Assembly (NCBI RefSeq): GCF_000938265.1
Contig: NZ_JYFC01000006.1
Coordinates: 186,001 to 250,000, forward strand
From: Agreia bicolorata
GTDB lineage: Bacteria; Actinomycetota; Actinomycetes; Actinomycetales; Microbacteriaceae
Length of the DNA stretch: 64,000 nt
Direction of reading: 5' to 3'
Numbering within the stretch: the first letter of the stretch is position 1; every line of letters starts with the position of its first letter. Shown here piece by piece: positions 43,087 to 50,683 of the stretch. Under the pieces are notes generated by a model. It saw nothing but the letters and a program-made list of their open reading frames with translations. It had not been told where the DNA came from and made no database searches. The translations under genes and the position numbers were made by a program.

Positions 43087-43885
43087 ACCCGCATCCGCGA
43101 GACGTCGAGCAGCAACAGCGCTCGCCATGGTCTTCGCCGTACTGCTTATGGTGGCGGGCATCGCGCTCGTCTCGGCCCGAGCATCCGCGGCCCTAGTGCT
43201 GCCGGGGGATCCCAACCCGCAGCCGGGTGCCCCCGGGTACCTGAGTCTCGAGACCTCGCCAGACCCGTTGCAGTTCATCGATATGAGCCCCGGTGACGTG
43301 GGTTACGGGCAGATCACGATGAGCCTCGACAACGCCGCGACGGCCCGCATCGCCCTCGAGATGTACGCCGGGGGAGAGCTGCTGGCTCACCCCAACGGCG
43401 TGGTCATCTCGATCGCGTCGTGCGACGTCGCATGGGCGGGAATTCCCGCAGAGCCGGTCACCTTCGACCCCCCAGATCCCGGATGCGGCGACAATCCGCA
43501 GCCGATCACCTCCGTCGGGCCGGGTGCGGAATCAGACGGAACGCCGCTGTTCGACCTCGGAACACTTGACGCGAACAGCCCGCGTTTCATCCTCGTCGAG
43601 GTGCGCATGCCCGACGTCTCGGCCAGTCGCGATGAGAGCCTCATGGGGCTCTCGGGAGACTTCGCCTTCCACGTTCTCGCCGAGGGCGACGACGCGGTTC
43701 CGACCACCCCGCCGACGACACCCGGCACGCAGACACCCGGCACGACCGGTGCCGGCGGCAAGGGCGGCCTCGCCAACACCGGACTCGATGTGCTCGCGGT
43801 TGTGCTCATCGGTTCTGGAGCCATCGCGCTCGGAATGATCGTGCGCTATCGCCGAACCCTCAGCCCCCGAAGGAGCGAGTCATGA
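43076..43885 (+). CDS. Secreted protein with LANTG sortase signal
   Basis: This 269-aa protein has a standard signal peptide (hydrophobic core, ASAAL cleavage region), a beta-rich domain with two cysteines, a Thr/Pro/Gly-rich stalk and a C-terminal LANTG (232-236), hydrophobic span and basic tail. It is probably linked to the wall by a class E sortase. It overlaps sipW by 11 bases and the next gene by 4, so the three are translationally coupled. The domain is not recognised; a minor subunit or anchor of the surface structure is inferred. Confidence 0.8.
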   Translation: MRVEPASARRRAATALAMVFAVLLMVAGIALVSARASAALVLPGDPNPQPGAPGYLSLETSPDPLQFIDMSPGDVGYGQITMSLDNAATARIALEMYAGGELLAHPNGVVISIASCDVAWAGIPAEPVTFDPPDPGCGDNPQPITSVGPGAESDGTPLFDLGTLDANSPRFILVEVRMPDVSASRDESLMGLSGDFAFHVLAEGDDAVPTTPPTTPGTQTPGTTGAGGKGGLANTGLDVLAVVLIGSGAIALGMIVRYRRTLSPRRSES

Positions 43886-45708
43886 CCCCGCGCAGCACAA
43901 CCCGCCGCCCCCTTTCTCGATCGGCGATGCGTCGACTGATCGGCGCGCTGGCGGGCGTGGTCGCGATCACCGTCACGGTGGGCACGTCGATTCAGGCCGC
44001 ACCGACGGATGCCTCGTGGCTCGATGCCGAGTGGGATTCGGCCGCCGTGGGAACGCTTGACTGCGGCCCGGGCGGCTCGCCGTTCACCACGCGGGCGTCG
44101 GGCAAGCTGCTGGGCGGAAGCCTGGCTGGTATCAACCTCGACGACCTCGCCGAGCTCGACGGCATCAGTGGTGTCAACGACGAATCCGGTGTGGCGATCA
44201 CGCCCCCGCCGCCGCAGTCGAACTCGCTGGGCGACAACGCCTACGCGAATCCGCTCACCGTCACGGCTCTGGACACTCTGCAGGTCAGCCTCGGCGATCT
44301 TCTTCTGCTTCCGCTGAACGCCGACCTCGGGGTCGACAACAGCTACGTGCGGGTCAACGCCGATGGAACCTCGACGGGTGCGACCGGCGCGGTGAGCAAC
44401 AGCGGAGCCATCCAGACCACGGCGAGCCAGCCCGGCCCGAACCCGCCAACCTTCGCGACGCTGCAGTTGAAGAACATCGTGCAGTCGGCGCTCGGCCAGG
44501 ATCTGAGTACGGCTATCGCGGGCCTTGCAGACGCTTCTCTCGAGGTGGGCGCCGTAGCGTCGAATGCGACGCTTGACGCCTGTGCTGCGACCTGGACGGG
44601 GTCGATTCTCTCGTCGCTGCAGCGCCAGTACGCAGTGGCCGGGGTCGACCTCGACCTGACGTCGCCCACGGTCGGGACTCTCGTCACGGGCACGACGGGA
44701 GTCATCAACGGTCTCGACGGGTCAGTCGAAGCGCTCGCGGGCAACGCCGGCGTGCTGTCGTCGTTGACGACGGGAATCTCCGGACTTGTGAACACGGTGC
44801 TGACCACGGCCGGCCTTGGTCTCGGGTCCGTCACCATCAACAATCTCGCCGTCAATATCGACCTGACCCAGGTCAATGGTCTCCTCGATGACACCATCTC
44901 CGACAACGCAGGAATCGTCAGCATCGATCTGCTGACGGGTCAGATCAGCATCGATCTCGACGGCTTGCTCGGCGCCGCCTATGGCACGTCGGGAATCAAC
45001 GGGCTTCCTGCCAACACGCAACTGCTGATCAATGACGACATCATCAACGCGCTTACAGCGGCGACGACGGAGGCTCTCGTCAATTGGGTCGACGATCTCG
45101 AGAGCGAGATTCGGGATGCCCTCGAGTCGCTCACGCTTTCGGCCCAGGTGGTGGTGAACGTGCTCCAGGGCGCCGGCCCGCCTGCCGCTTCGGTGACGTT
45201 GTCTATCCCCGAAGTCTCGCTGCAGGGGCTCATCGACGGTGATCCTGTCGTGACAACGTCGGTGAGCCTGGCAGGCGGTGCCTCGTGCACCGTATTGACC
45301 CTCGTCCTCTGCACGGCCCTCAACACGGTTGGCACTCTGCTGGCTCCGACGATCTCCGCGTCGCTGGGTGCAGCACTCGATGCCGCTCTGTTCACCTCGG
45401 CGACCAACGTTCTCGCGACGACACGAGCCGCGCTCCTCGCGCTCACCGACCCGGTGATCACCTTGGTGGCCAACGCCACGCGGGGTCTCTTCGGAGAGGA
45501 CTCCCTGCTGTCGCTGACCGCGAATGCCCAGAACAGCCCCGACCCGGCCAACGGCAACCCCGAGCCGGCCTGGTCGGTTCCGGGCCCGGATCCGGCGACG
45601 GGATCGACGGGTCAGTATGACGTGGCCGCATTGAGGCTCACCGCGGTGGGCACCACAGTGCAGCTCGATCTGGCCCGGTCGTCGGTGGGAACCAGCGCCC
45701 CGCGCTAG
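43882..45708 (+). CDS. Large secreted protein, choice-of-anchor G type
   Basis: This 608-aa exported protein has a basic N-terminus (TTRRPLSRSAMRR), one hydrophobic segment and TDASWLDAEW (W-x-D-x-E-W at 46-51) just after it, which matches the first protein of the cluster. The rest is a long Leu/Thr/Ala/Asp-rich beta-helix-like chain with regular hydrophobic periodicity and few cysteines. The overall pattern resembles choice-of-anchor G proteins. No LPxTG-type tail or C-terminal membrane span is present. It is probably the largest matrix component handled by the linked SipW peptidase. Confidence 0.75.
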   Translation: MTPRSTTRRPLSRSAMRRLIGALAGVVAITVTVGTSIQAAPTDASWLDAEWDSAAVGTLDCGPGGSPFTTRASGKLLGGSLAGINLDDLAELDGISGVNDESGVAITPPPPQSNSLGDNAYANPLTVTALDTLQVSLGDLLLLPLNADLGVDNSYVRVNADGTSTGATGAVSNSGAIQTTASQPGPNPPTFATLQLKNIVQSALGQDLSTAIAGLADASLEVGAVASNATLDACAATWTGSILSSLQRQYAVAGVDLDLTSPTVGTLVTGTTGVINGLDGSVEALAGNAGVLSSLTTGISGLVNTVLTTAGLGLGSVTINNLAVNIDLTQVNGLLDDTISDNAGIVSIDLLTGQISIDLDGLLGAAYGTSGINGLPANTQLLINDDIINALTAATTEALVNWVDDLESEIRDALESLTLSAQVVVNVLQGAGPPAASVTLSIPEVSLQGLIDGDPVVTTSVSLAGGASCTVLTLVLCTALNTVGTLLAPTISASLGAALDAALFTSATNVLATTRAALLALTDPVITLVANATRGLFGEDSLLSLTANAQNSPDPANGNPEPAWSVPGPDPATGSTGQYDVAALRLTAVGTTVQLDLARSSVGTSAPR

Positions 45709-45726
45709 GCGCGATTCGGTGCCACC

Positions 45727-45785
45727 GTGCCCGAATACCTCTATTCCGTCGGGGCTACCCGCGCCGAATGGAGGTATTCGGGCAC
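45727..45785. repeat. Long hairpin after the surface-protein operon
   Basis: Twenty-base arms (45727-45746 and 45766-45785; gtgcccgaatacctctattc and its complement) pair with one mismatch across a 19-base loop. No U-tract follows. It lies between two genes on the same strand and could terminate the SipW operon. Confidence 0.7.
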
Positions 45786-45834
45786 AAACACGAACCCATG
45801 CCCGCACACCGCCGCGATGAGCGAACATAGAAGC

Positions 45835-46728
45835 ATGACCTCGAGCGAACTGCGGCGGGTGGCGAGAGCCCTCTACGAGCTGCCGCCCGCCGAGTTCACG
45901 GCGGCCCGCAATCAGGCCGCCCGAGAGGTGTCGCAGCGATCGGATGCCACGGCGATCAAACGCTTGGCCCGGGCGCAGGCTTCGGCCTGGGCGGTCACCG
46001 CCCTCGTGCGCGAAGACGTGGCGCTCTTCGGCGAGCTGCTCGAGCTCGGCGAGCGACTCCGCGACGCGCAGGAGAACCGCGATCCGGTCGCCCTGCGGTC
46101 GCTCGGGGCCGAGCGGCAGAAGCTGCTGTCTCGGGCATCCGCTCGTGCACGCGAACTCGCCGATGCCAAAGGCGTCACCGTCAGCGGTTCGGCCATGATC
46201 GAGGTCTCGCAGACCCTGCAGGCGGCAATGACAGACCCGGATGCCGCCGCGCTGGTGCGCGACGGGCTTCTGTTGCGCGGGCTGACGGTCACGGGGTGGG
46301 AGCCGGTGCGGCTCGACGGTGCTGCCGCGCTGCCGCCCGAGGGAGTCTCTGTGGGGCGGGCCGCTCGGGCTGCGCGACCACGGGCATCCACGGCCGACCC
46401 CGAGGTGAGCGAGCGGGAGCGCAAGTCGGCGGAGGCCGCGGCATGGAGCGCGCTCGACGACGTGACCACCGCGCATCACTCGGTGAGCGACCTCGCGAGT
46501 GCACTCGACGAGCTCGCGAGCCGGCGCGCCGACCTCGAGGCGGAACGCACCGAGATCGAAGAGCAGCTGCGCGGCGTGGAGTCGGATCTGGCGGGCATCT
46601 ATCACGACATTCAGGTGGGGGAGCGCGACAAGAAGGCGGCCGAGCGCGCCGAGGTGCGGGCCAAGAAGCGGGCGAAGCAGGCCCAGGAGCGCCTAGACCG
46701 CCTCGGCTGGCCCCCGCGCCGAGGGTGA
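45835..46728 (+). CDS. Coiled-coil protein of unknown function
   Basis: This 297-aa cytosolic protein is mostly alpha-helical. The N-terminal half is Ala/Arg-rich (SSELRRVARALYELPPAEF, AIKRLARAQASAWAVTALVR). The last 100 residues form a coiled coil ending in a Lys/Arg/Ala-rich tail (KKAAERAEVRAKKRAKQAQE) that could bind nucleic acid. The start at 45835 is tentative; ATG 45817 is also in frame. A strong terminator follows. No family assigned. Confidence 0.75.
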   Translation: MTSSELRRVARALYELPPAEFTAARNQAAREVSQRSDATAIKRLARAQASAWAVTALVREDVALFGELLELGERLRDAQENRDPVALRSLGAERQKLLSRASARARELADAKGVTVSGSAMIEVSQTLQAAMTDPDAAALVRDGLLLRGLTVTGWEPVRLDGAAALPPEGVSVGRAARAARPRASTADPEVSERERKSAEAAAWSALDDVTTAHHSVSDLASALDELASRRADLEAERTEIEEQLRGVESDLAGIYHDIQVGERDKKAAERAEVRAKKRAKQAQERLDRLGWPPRRG

Positions 46729-46795
46729 AAAGAGGGGTGAAAGATGCTCAGTGTTATGGCATCGAACTCCAATGCTCCATAGCTTTGTATCGAGA

Positions 46796-46838
46796 GAGCG
46801 CCGGTTCAACCCCCAATAGAGCCGGCGCTCCTCTTTTT
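46796..46838. terminator. Rho-independent terminator
   Basis: A 9-bp GC stem gagcgccgg/ccggcgctc (46796-46804 with 46822-46830) is followed by ctcttttt. It sits between convergent genes. Confidence 0.88.
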
Positions 46839-46840
46839 GT

Positions 46841-47662
46841 TTAGCGCCGCAGCATCGCCTGCACGGGTTCATGATCGGATGCGGCTGCGCCGTCGAAACG
46901 CGAGGCATTGATGGCCGCCTCACGCACCTCGAGGTCCCGGCTCACGAGAATCCAGTCGATGCGCTTGGTGCCCGTCTTGGGTGCACGGTAGTTCGAGAAC
47001 GTGCCCCACGGGGCGGTGAGCCGCATGCCGGCCGCGGTCCAGGCATCCACCAGGGGCCCGGCATCGCCGGCGATCGCCTCGAACGGAACCGTTCCGACAT
47101 CGGTGTTCATGTCGCCCATCACGATGATCGGCTCGGCGCTCGATGTGGCCAGGGCCGCGAGTTGCTCTGCCGAGCGCAGCCGAGCCCGCCTGGAGATGTG
47201 GTCGAAGTGCGTGCTCACTACGCGAAGCGGTTCGTGGGTCTTCACGTCGACGAAGCGGGCGACGACGGCCACACGCGGAATCAGGTTTCCCCAGGAACGC
47301 GACCCCGCGACATCCGGTGTGTCTGACAGGGCGATCTGCTGCCAGCTTTCGAGATGTAGCCGACGCGAGTCGAAGAAGAGCGGGCATCCCTCGCCGGTTC
47401 CGTCGGCATTGCGGCCGTAGCCGATGCGGCGGTAGTGCGGGCCGAGAACGGCGGAGATGAAGAGCGCCTGATCGGGCAGGGCCTCTTGAGTCGCGAGCAC
47501 GGTGGGGCGCTCGCGAGCGATGAGCCGGCGCAGCAGTGGCTGGCGTTTCGCCCAGAGGTCGGGGCTGCCCGGGGCGTTCTGCCGCATACGACGCCGGATG
47601 TTGTAGGTCATCACATGCAGATCGGGCGCGTGGGCCTCGCCGAAGATCGGGGCGTCAGTCAT
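46841..47662 (-). CDS. Endonuclease/exonuclease/phosphatase family protein
   Basis: This 273-aa DNase I-fold protein carries MTYNIRRRM, QEAL (metal Glu), STHFDHISRRAR, GDMNTD and ASDHEPV (catalytic His). It has no signal peptide. It is a different branch from the 38-kb family member, with the longer HFDH-x-S-x-x-AR segment typical of the group near CCR4/sphingomyelinase-like proteins. TACGCT lies 6 bases before the ATG at 47662, and the longer open frame upstream is rejected for that reason. Confidence 0.88.
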   Translation of the reverse strand: MTDAPIFGEAHAPDLHVMTYNIRRRMRQNAPGSPDLWAKRQPLLRRLIARERPTVLATQEALPDQALFISAVLGPHYRRIGYGRNADGTGEGCPLFFDSRRLHLESWQQIALSDTPDVAGSRSWGNLIPRVAVVARFVDVKTHEPLRVVSTHFDHISRRARLRSAEQLAALATSSAEPIIVMGDMNTDVGTVPFEAIAGDAGPLVDAWTAAGMRLTAPWGTFSNYRAPKTGTKRIDWILVSRDLEVREAAINASRFDGAAASDHEPVQAMLRR

Positions 47663-47668
47663 GGGGCC

Positions 47669-47674
47669 AGCGTA
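47669..47674 (-). promoter_or_regulatory. -10 element (TACGCT) of the nuclease-family gene
   Basis: TACGCT lies exactly 6 bases before the ATG at 47662. Confidence 0.55.
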
Positions 47675-47796
47675 GGCCGCGTGACCCGTTTGGTGCGGGA
47701 GGCGCCGTGCGTCAAGGGGGGTCTCGTGTTGCGCGGGGCGACGTAACGTCGTGAGCGCACGGACAAGCTGATGCCGCAATACAAGGAGTTACTTTT

Positions 47797-48252
47797 ATGC
47801 CCCAGATCATCGAGACCGTCGACGTTTCTGTTCCGGTGAATGTTGCCTACAACCAGTGGACGCAGTTCGAGGAGTTTCCCAAGTTTCTCGACGAGGTCGA
47901 TTCCATTCAACAGGTGACCGACACTCTCACCGAGTGGAAGGTGAGCGTCGCAGGAGTCGAGCGCACCTTCGAGGCGAAAATCACCGAGCAGCACCCCGAT
48001 GAGCGGGTCGCCTGGAACAGCACCGGCGGCGAGGTCGACCACGCGGGCGTCGTGACCTTTCACAAGCTCGCCGACACCGAGACGCGCGTGACCGTTCAGC
48101 TCGACTGGGAGCCCGAGGGCCTGCTCGAGAAGCTCGGATCTGCCCTGGGCGTGGGCAGTCACGCGGTGAAGAAAGACCTGAAGAACTTCAAGGAGTACAT
48201 CGAGTCGGCCGAGCACCCCGACGGTGCCTGGCGCGGCGACGTTCAGGCGTAA
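47797..48252 (+). CDS. SRPBCC/START-fold protein (cyclase/dehydrase type)
   Basis: This 151-aa protein matches the actinobacterial polyketide cyclase/dehydrase-like SRPBCC group: ETVDVSVPVNVAYNQWTQFEEFPKFL, RVAWNSTGGEVDHAGVVTF and a C-terminal amphipathic helix (VKKDLKNFKEYIES). AAGGAG 9 bases before the ATG and a strong terminator suggest a well expressed single gene. No polyketide genes are near, so a lipid or small-ligand-binding role is more likely than a cyclase. Confidence 0.87.
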   Translation: MPQIIETVDVSVPVNVAYNQWTQFEEFPKFLDEVDSIQQVTDTLTEWKVSVAGVERTFEAKITEQHPDERVAWNSTGGEVDHAGVVTFHKLADTETRVTVQLDWEPEGLLEKLGSALGVGSHAVKKDLKNFKEYIESAEHPDGAWRGDVQA

Positions 48253-48308
48253 CGCAGCTTTCCTGACCGGATTCGACAAAGAGCTGAGAAATTCTTATCT
48301 TTGAATGA

Positions 48309-48358
48309 GTAGAGGGCGTTCGTTGACCGTTTAAGCTAAACGGGCGCCCTCTACTTTT
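48309..48358 (+). terminator. Rho-independent terminator with nested stem
   Basis: The outer 10-bp stem gtagagggcg/cgccctctac (48309-48318 with 48345-48354) encloses a second small stem around gtttaagctaaac. TTTT follows. Confidence 0.85.
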
Positions 48359-48382
48359 CATTTCTCACACCATTCGGATTCC

Positions 48383-48844
48383 ATGACTGCCCCTGTGCCC
48401 GCCCGCGACCACGCCAACATGACTGTTGCCGAGCGCGAGTTCACGTTCGACTCGCTGCTCGCGGAGTTCGGCGATCCCGATGCGTCGGCTCAGGTCGACG
48501 CTGGTTCGGCGCCGGCGACCCCGGCCGCTGCTGCCGCTGTGGCTGCCGCTGCCGCTGCTCCCTCGCCCGTTCCTGCCGCAGCTCCTGTCGCCCACACGGC
48601 GCCGCCGCAGAGGCGCCAGATTCCGGATGTTGCCGCCGCGAGCCCCGCGCCGATGAGGCGCTCGGACGCCAAGGCGGCAGCCCAGGCGCCCATCGCTCAG
48701 GTGCCCGCGCCCTTCGCCGCGCCGAGGCGCCGCGCTGCCCGGCTCTCGCTGCCCATGCCGCCGGCTGGCGTGCTCAAGCTCGGCGGCCTCGTTGCCGTCG
48801 CCGGCATCAGCCTCACCCTGGCGTACGTGGCCCTCTCGCGCTGA
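48383..48844 (+). CDS. Alanine/proline-rich protein with C-terminal membrane anchor
   Basis: This 153-aa protein has an acidic N-terminal 35 residues (VAEREFTFDSLLAEFGDPD), a long Ala/Pro-rich disordered segment, an Arg-rich patch and a single hydrophobic helix at the very C-terminus (VLKLGGLVAVAGISLTLAYV). It could be a tail-anchored cytosolic protein. No homologous family is recognised. The ATG follows the upstream terminator by 25 bases, so the leader is short. Confidence 0.55.
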   Translation: MTAPVPARDHANMTVAEREFTFDSLLAEFGDPDASAQVDAGSAPATPAAAAAVAAAAAAPSPVPAAAPVAHTAPPQRRQIPDVAAASPAPMRRSDAKAAAQAPIAQVPAPFAAPRRRAARLSLPMPPAGVLKLGGLVAVAGISLTLAYVALSR

Positions 48845-48852
48845 GAATTCCG

Positions 48853-48858
48853 TACGGT
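48853..48858 (+). promoter_or_regulatory. -10 element (TACGGT) of a small membrane protein gene
   Basis: TACGGT lies exactly 6 bases before the ATG at 48865. Confidence 0.5.
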
Positions 48859-48864
48859 GGAGGC

Positions 48865-49134
48865 ATGACATTCGCCTCTGTGAAGCGCATTCTGCTGGTC
48901 GCCGCGATCGTCGCTGTTGTTGTGGGGTCGGTAGCCGCGGTGGTTTCCGCTGCCCAGCCCATGTCGTTTGCCTGGATTGCGTACGCGCCGCTGTCGCGCG
49001 AGGTGTTCAACCCTAACTCCACCCACCTGATCGCAGCTCCGACGATATACGCGCTGACGGTCGTCGCGCTCGGTCTCATCGCAGCCGCATTCTGGGCCGG
49101 GCTCGTCGTGGGGGAGCGCCGATCGCGAGATTGA
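48865..49134 (+). CDS. Small two-span membrane protein
   Basis: This 89-aa protein has two hydrophobic spans (about residues 8-32 and 58-80) joined by a loop with PLSREVFNPNSTHL, and ends in ERRSRD. Both termini would be in the cytoplasm. GGAGG lies too close to the start for a normal ribosome-binding site, while TACGGT 6 bases upstream fits a leaderless message. Function unknown. Confidence 0.65.
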   Translation: MTFASVKRILLVAAIVAVVVGSVAAVVSAAQPMSFAWIAYAPLSREVFNPNSTHLIAAPTIYALTVVALGLIAAAFWAGLVVGERRSRD

Positions 49135-49194
49135 TCGTGACCTACGGCGACCAGGGTGTGCAGTGGGCGCTGAGAGGGAGACCCAGCTCAGTGA

Positions 49195-49743
49195 CTATTG
49201 CGGAGCAAGGTCACCACAGGCAGGGATCTCGACGACGTGCTGCTCGAACGCGCCTCGAATGCGGTTGGCGGCTTCGAAAGGCTTCTGGGCGTCGGGAAAC
49301 ATGATCGCGTTCATCGCATCAAGATCTGTCGCCTCCGACACCTTGCCCCAGCTCGCGCTGAGCTGCACTGATGTCTCGCCGAGAAGGTGGATGTCGTCGC
49401 TGATCTCCGTAGGCCATATGGTCGGGTCGGCCAGGAACTTGTCGGCAGCCAGATTGAACTCTCGTGAACCCCGGGCGGCGACAGGAGCGATCTGAAGCGC
49501 GTCGTTCGTTGCCAGCGCGTTGTAGAGCTCCTCGCGCACTGCGTTCGTCGGGCAGGTCGACTCCGCATAGACCTCGGCCGCGTGATTCCACAAAGGTGCC
49601 TGAGCGCTTGGCAGGGCAGTCGGATCTGGAGTGGCTGCTTTCACGTCCCCCACGATGTTGAACCGAACGCAGCCGCTGAGCCCCGCGACGAGGAGTGCTC
49701 CCAGCAGAGTGGCTGAGATGGCCGCCCGTGCGCCGGTTGGCAT
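49195..49743 (-). CDS. Putative lipoprotein, function unknown
   Basis: This 182-aa protein carries a lipoprotein signal (LLGALLVAGLSGC, lipidated Cys about 25). The mature part is helical with two more cysteines (ESTCPTN and the C-terminal IPACGD) and reads like a small extracytoplasmic domain. The start is uncertain: ATG 49743 gives a normal-length signal, while GTG 49773 with a nearby G-run would add ten residues. No family recognised. Confidence 0.7.
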   Translation of the reverse strand: MPTGARAAISATLLGALLVAGLSGCVRFNIVGDVKAATPDPTALPSAQAPLWNHAAEVYAESTCPTNAVREELYNALATNDALQIAPVAARGSREFNLAADKFLADPTIWPTEISDDIHLLGETSVQLSASWGKVSEATDLDAMNAIMFPDAQKPFEAANRIRGAFEQHVVEIPACGDLAPQ

Positions 49744-49870
49744 TCGGCCCCATGAATCTGATTTTCGAGACACAAGCCCCCCGGCCCTCGATCGCGATGA
49801 ATTCGATACCTGAAGCCCCCGGCGACGAATACAACGACTCTGGCATAAAAAAGAGCGGTCTGCTCCGCAA

Positions 49871-50593
49871 TCAGAGCAGCGAAGACAACACGAGTGATCC
49901 GTTGAACACCACATGAGCGATAACTGATCCGCCGATGCGACCGGTGAGGCCCGCGATCAGGGCGGTTCCGAGTCCGAGGACGAACGTCGAGAGTCCGAGC
50001 ACAAGTGCGGCGGTGGGGTTCACGGCCTGGGTCAGGTGCAGGGCGGCGAAGAGTATGGCGCTTGCGAGAATCGACAGCACTGCTGCTGATCGTGAGCCCA
50101 GCTTTGGCGTGCTTGCGAGAAGCATCGCTCGCTGAAGCAATCCTCGAAAAAACAGTTCCTCTATAAGGGGAGCGATGAGAACAGGGGCGAGGATGGTGCC
50201 GAAGAGCCACCATCCGTCGTAGACCGTGTCGCCGAAGGTCACCCCCATACCCACCATGTGGCCCGTGACTGCGATCTCGATGATGCCTGCCGCTGCGCGG
50301 GCGAGGAGACCCGCGCCCACTCCGAGAAAGACGTCGAGAAGCGTGATCCGCAATCCGAGATCTCGAGGCAACGAGCGAGTCCCGCGAACGAAGCACGCGA
50401 CAGTGACCGCGGCGAGAAACGGAACCCACACGACGGCGTAACTCAGCAGAAGCACAACGTGGCCGTCGTAGAACGTGGCCGAGCGCAGCCACGTGATCAG
50501 CGCAGTCATCAGAATCAGTGCAAAGGCGAGGCCAAATACCGACTCAACGATTCCCCACCGCCGCTGCGGCGCATTCCCCCGAGGCGCTGTCAC
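49871..50593 (-). CDS. CPBP family intramembrane metalloprotease
   Basis: This 240-aa membrane protein has seven to eight spans and the CPBP (CAAX protease/Abi) motifs EE-x-x-x-R in LIEELFFRGLLQ, H in ALHLTQ and H-x-x-x-N in IAHVVFNG. Homologues are prenyl-protein proteases or bacteriocin-immunity-related; the substrate is unknown. The open frame runs further upstream, but TACGTT exactly 6 bases before GTG 50593 supports that start and frees the promoter of the divergent gene. Confidence 0.85.
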   Translation of the reverse strand: MTAPRGNAPQRRWGIVESVFGLAFALILMTALITWLRSATFYDGHVVLLLSYAVVWVPFLAAVTVACFVRGTRSLPRDLGLRITLLDVFLGVGAGLLARAAAGIIEIAVTGHMVGMGVTFGDTVYDGWWLFGTILAPVLIAPLIEELFFRGLLQRAMLLASTPKLGSRSAAVLSILASAILFAALHLTQAVNPTAALVLGLSTFVLGLGTALIAGLTGRIGGSVIAHVVFNGSLVLSSLL

Positions 50594-50599
50594 TCTGCC

Positions 50600-50605
50600 A
50601 ACGTA
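50600..50605 (-). promoter_or_regulatory. -10 element (TACGTT) of the CPBP protease gene
   Basis: TACGTT lies exactly 6 bases before the GTG at 50593. Confidence 0.5.
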
Positions 50606-50683
50606 GCGGATGCGCGCCGCAATACTCAGGTCGCCCACAGCGCAGAGCAAAGTAGGCTGGAACTTCATCTCGTGGGGGACACT

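Noticed and set aside
44722-46605. A 627-codon minus-strand frame opposite the surface protein and coiled-coil genes
   Set aside because: Its translation is rich in Arg, His and Gly with no domain pattern, and two well-supported plus-strand genes occupy the same bases. Long shadow frames are expected in high-GC DNA.
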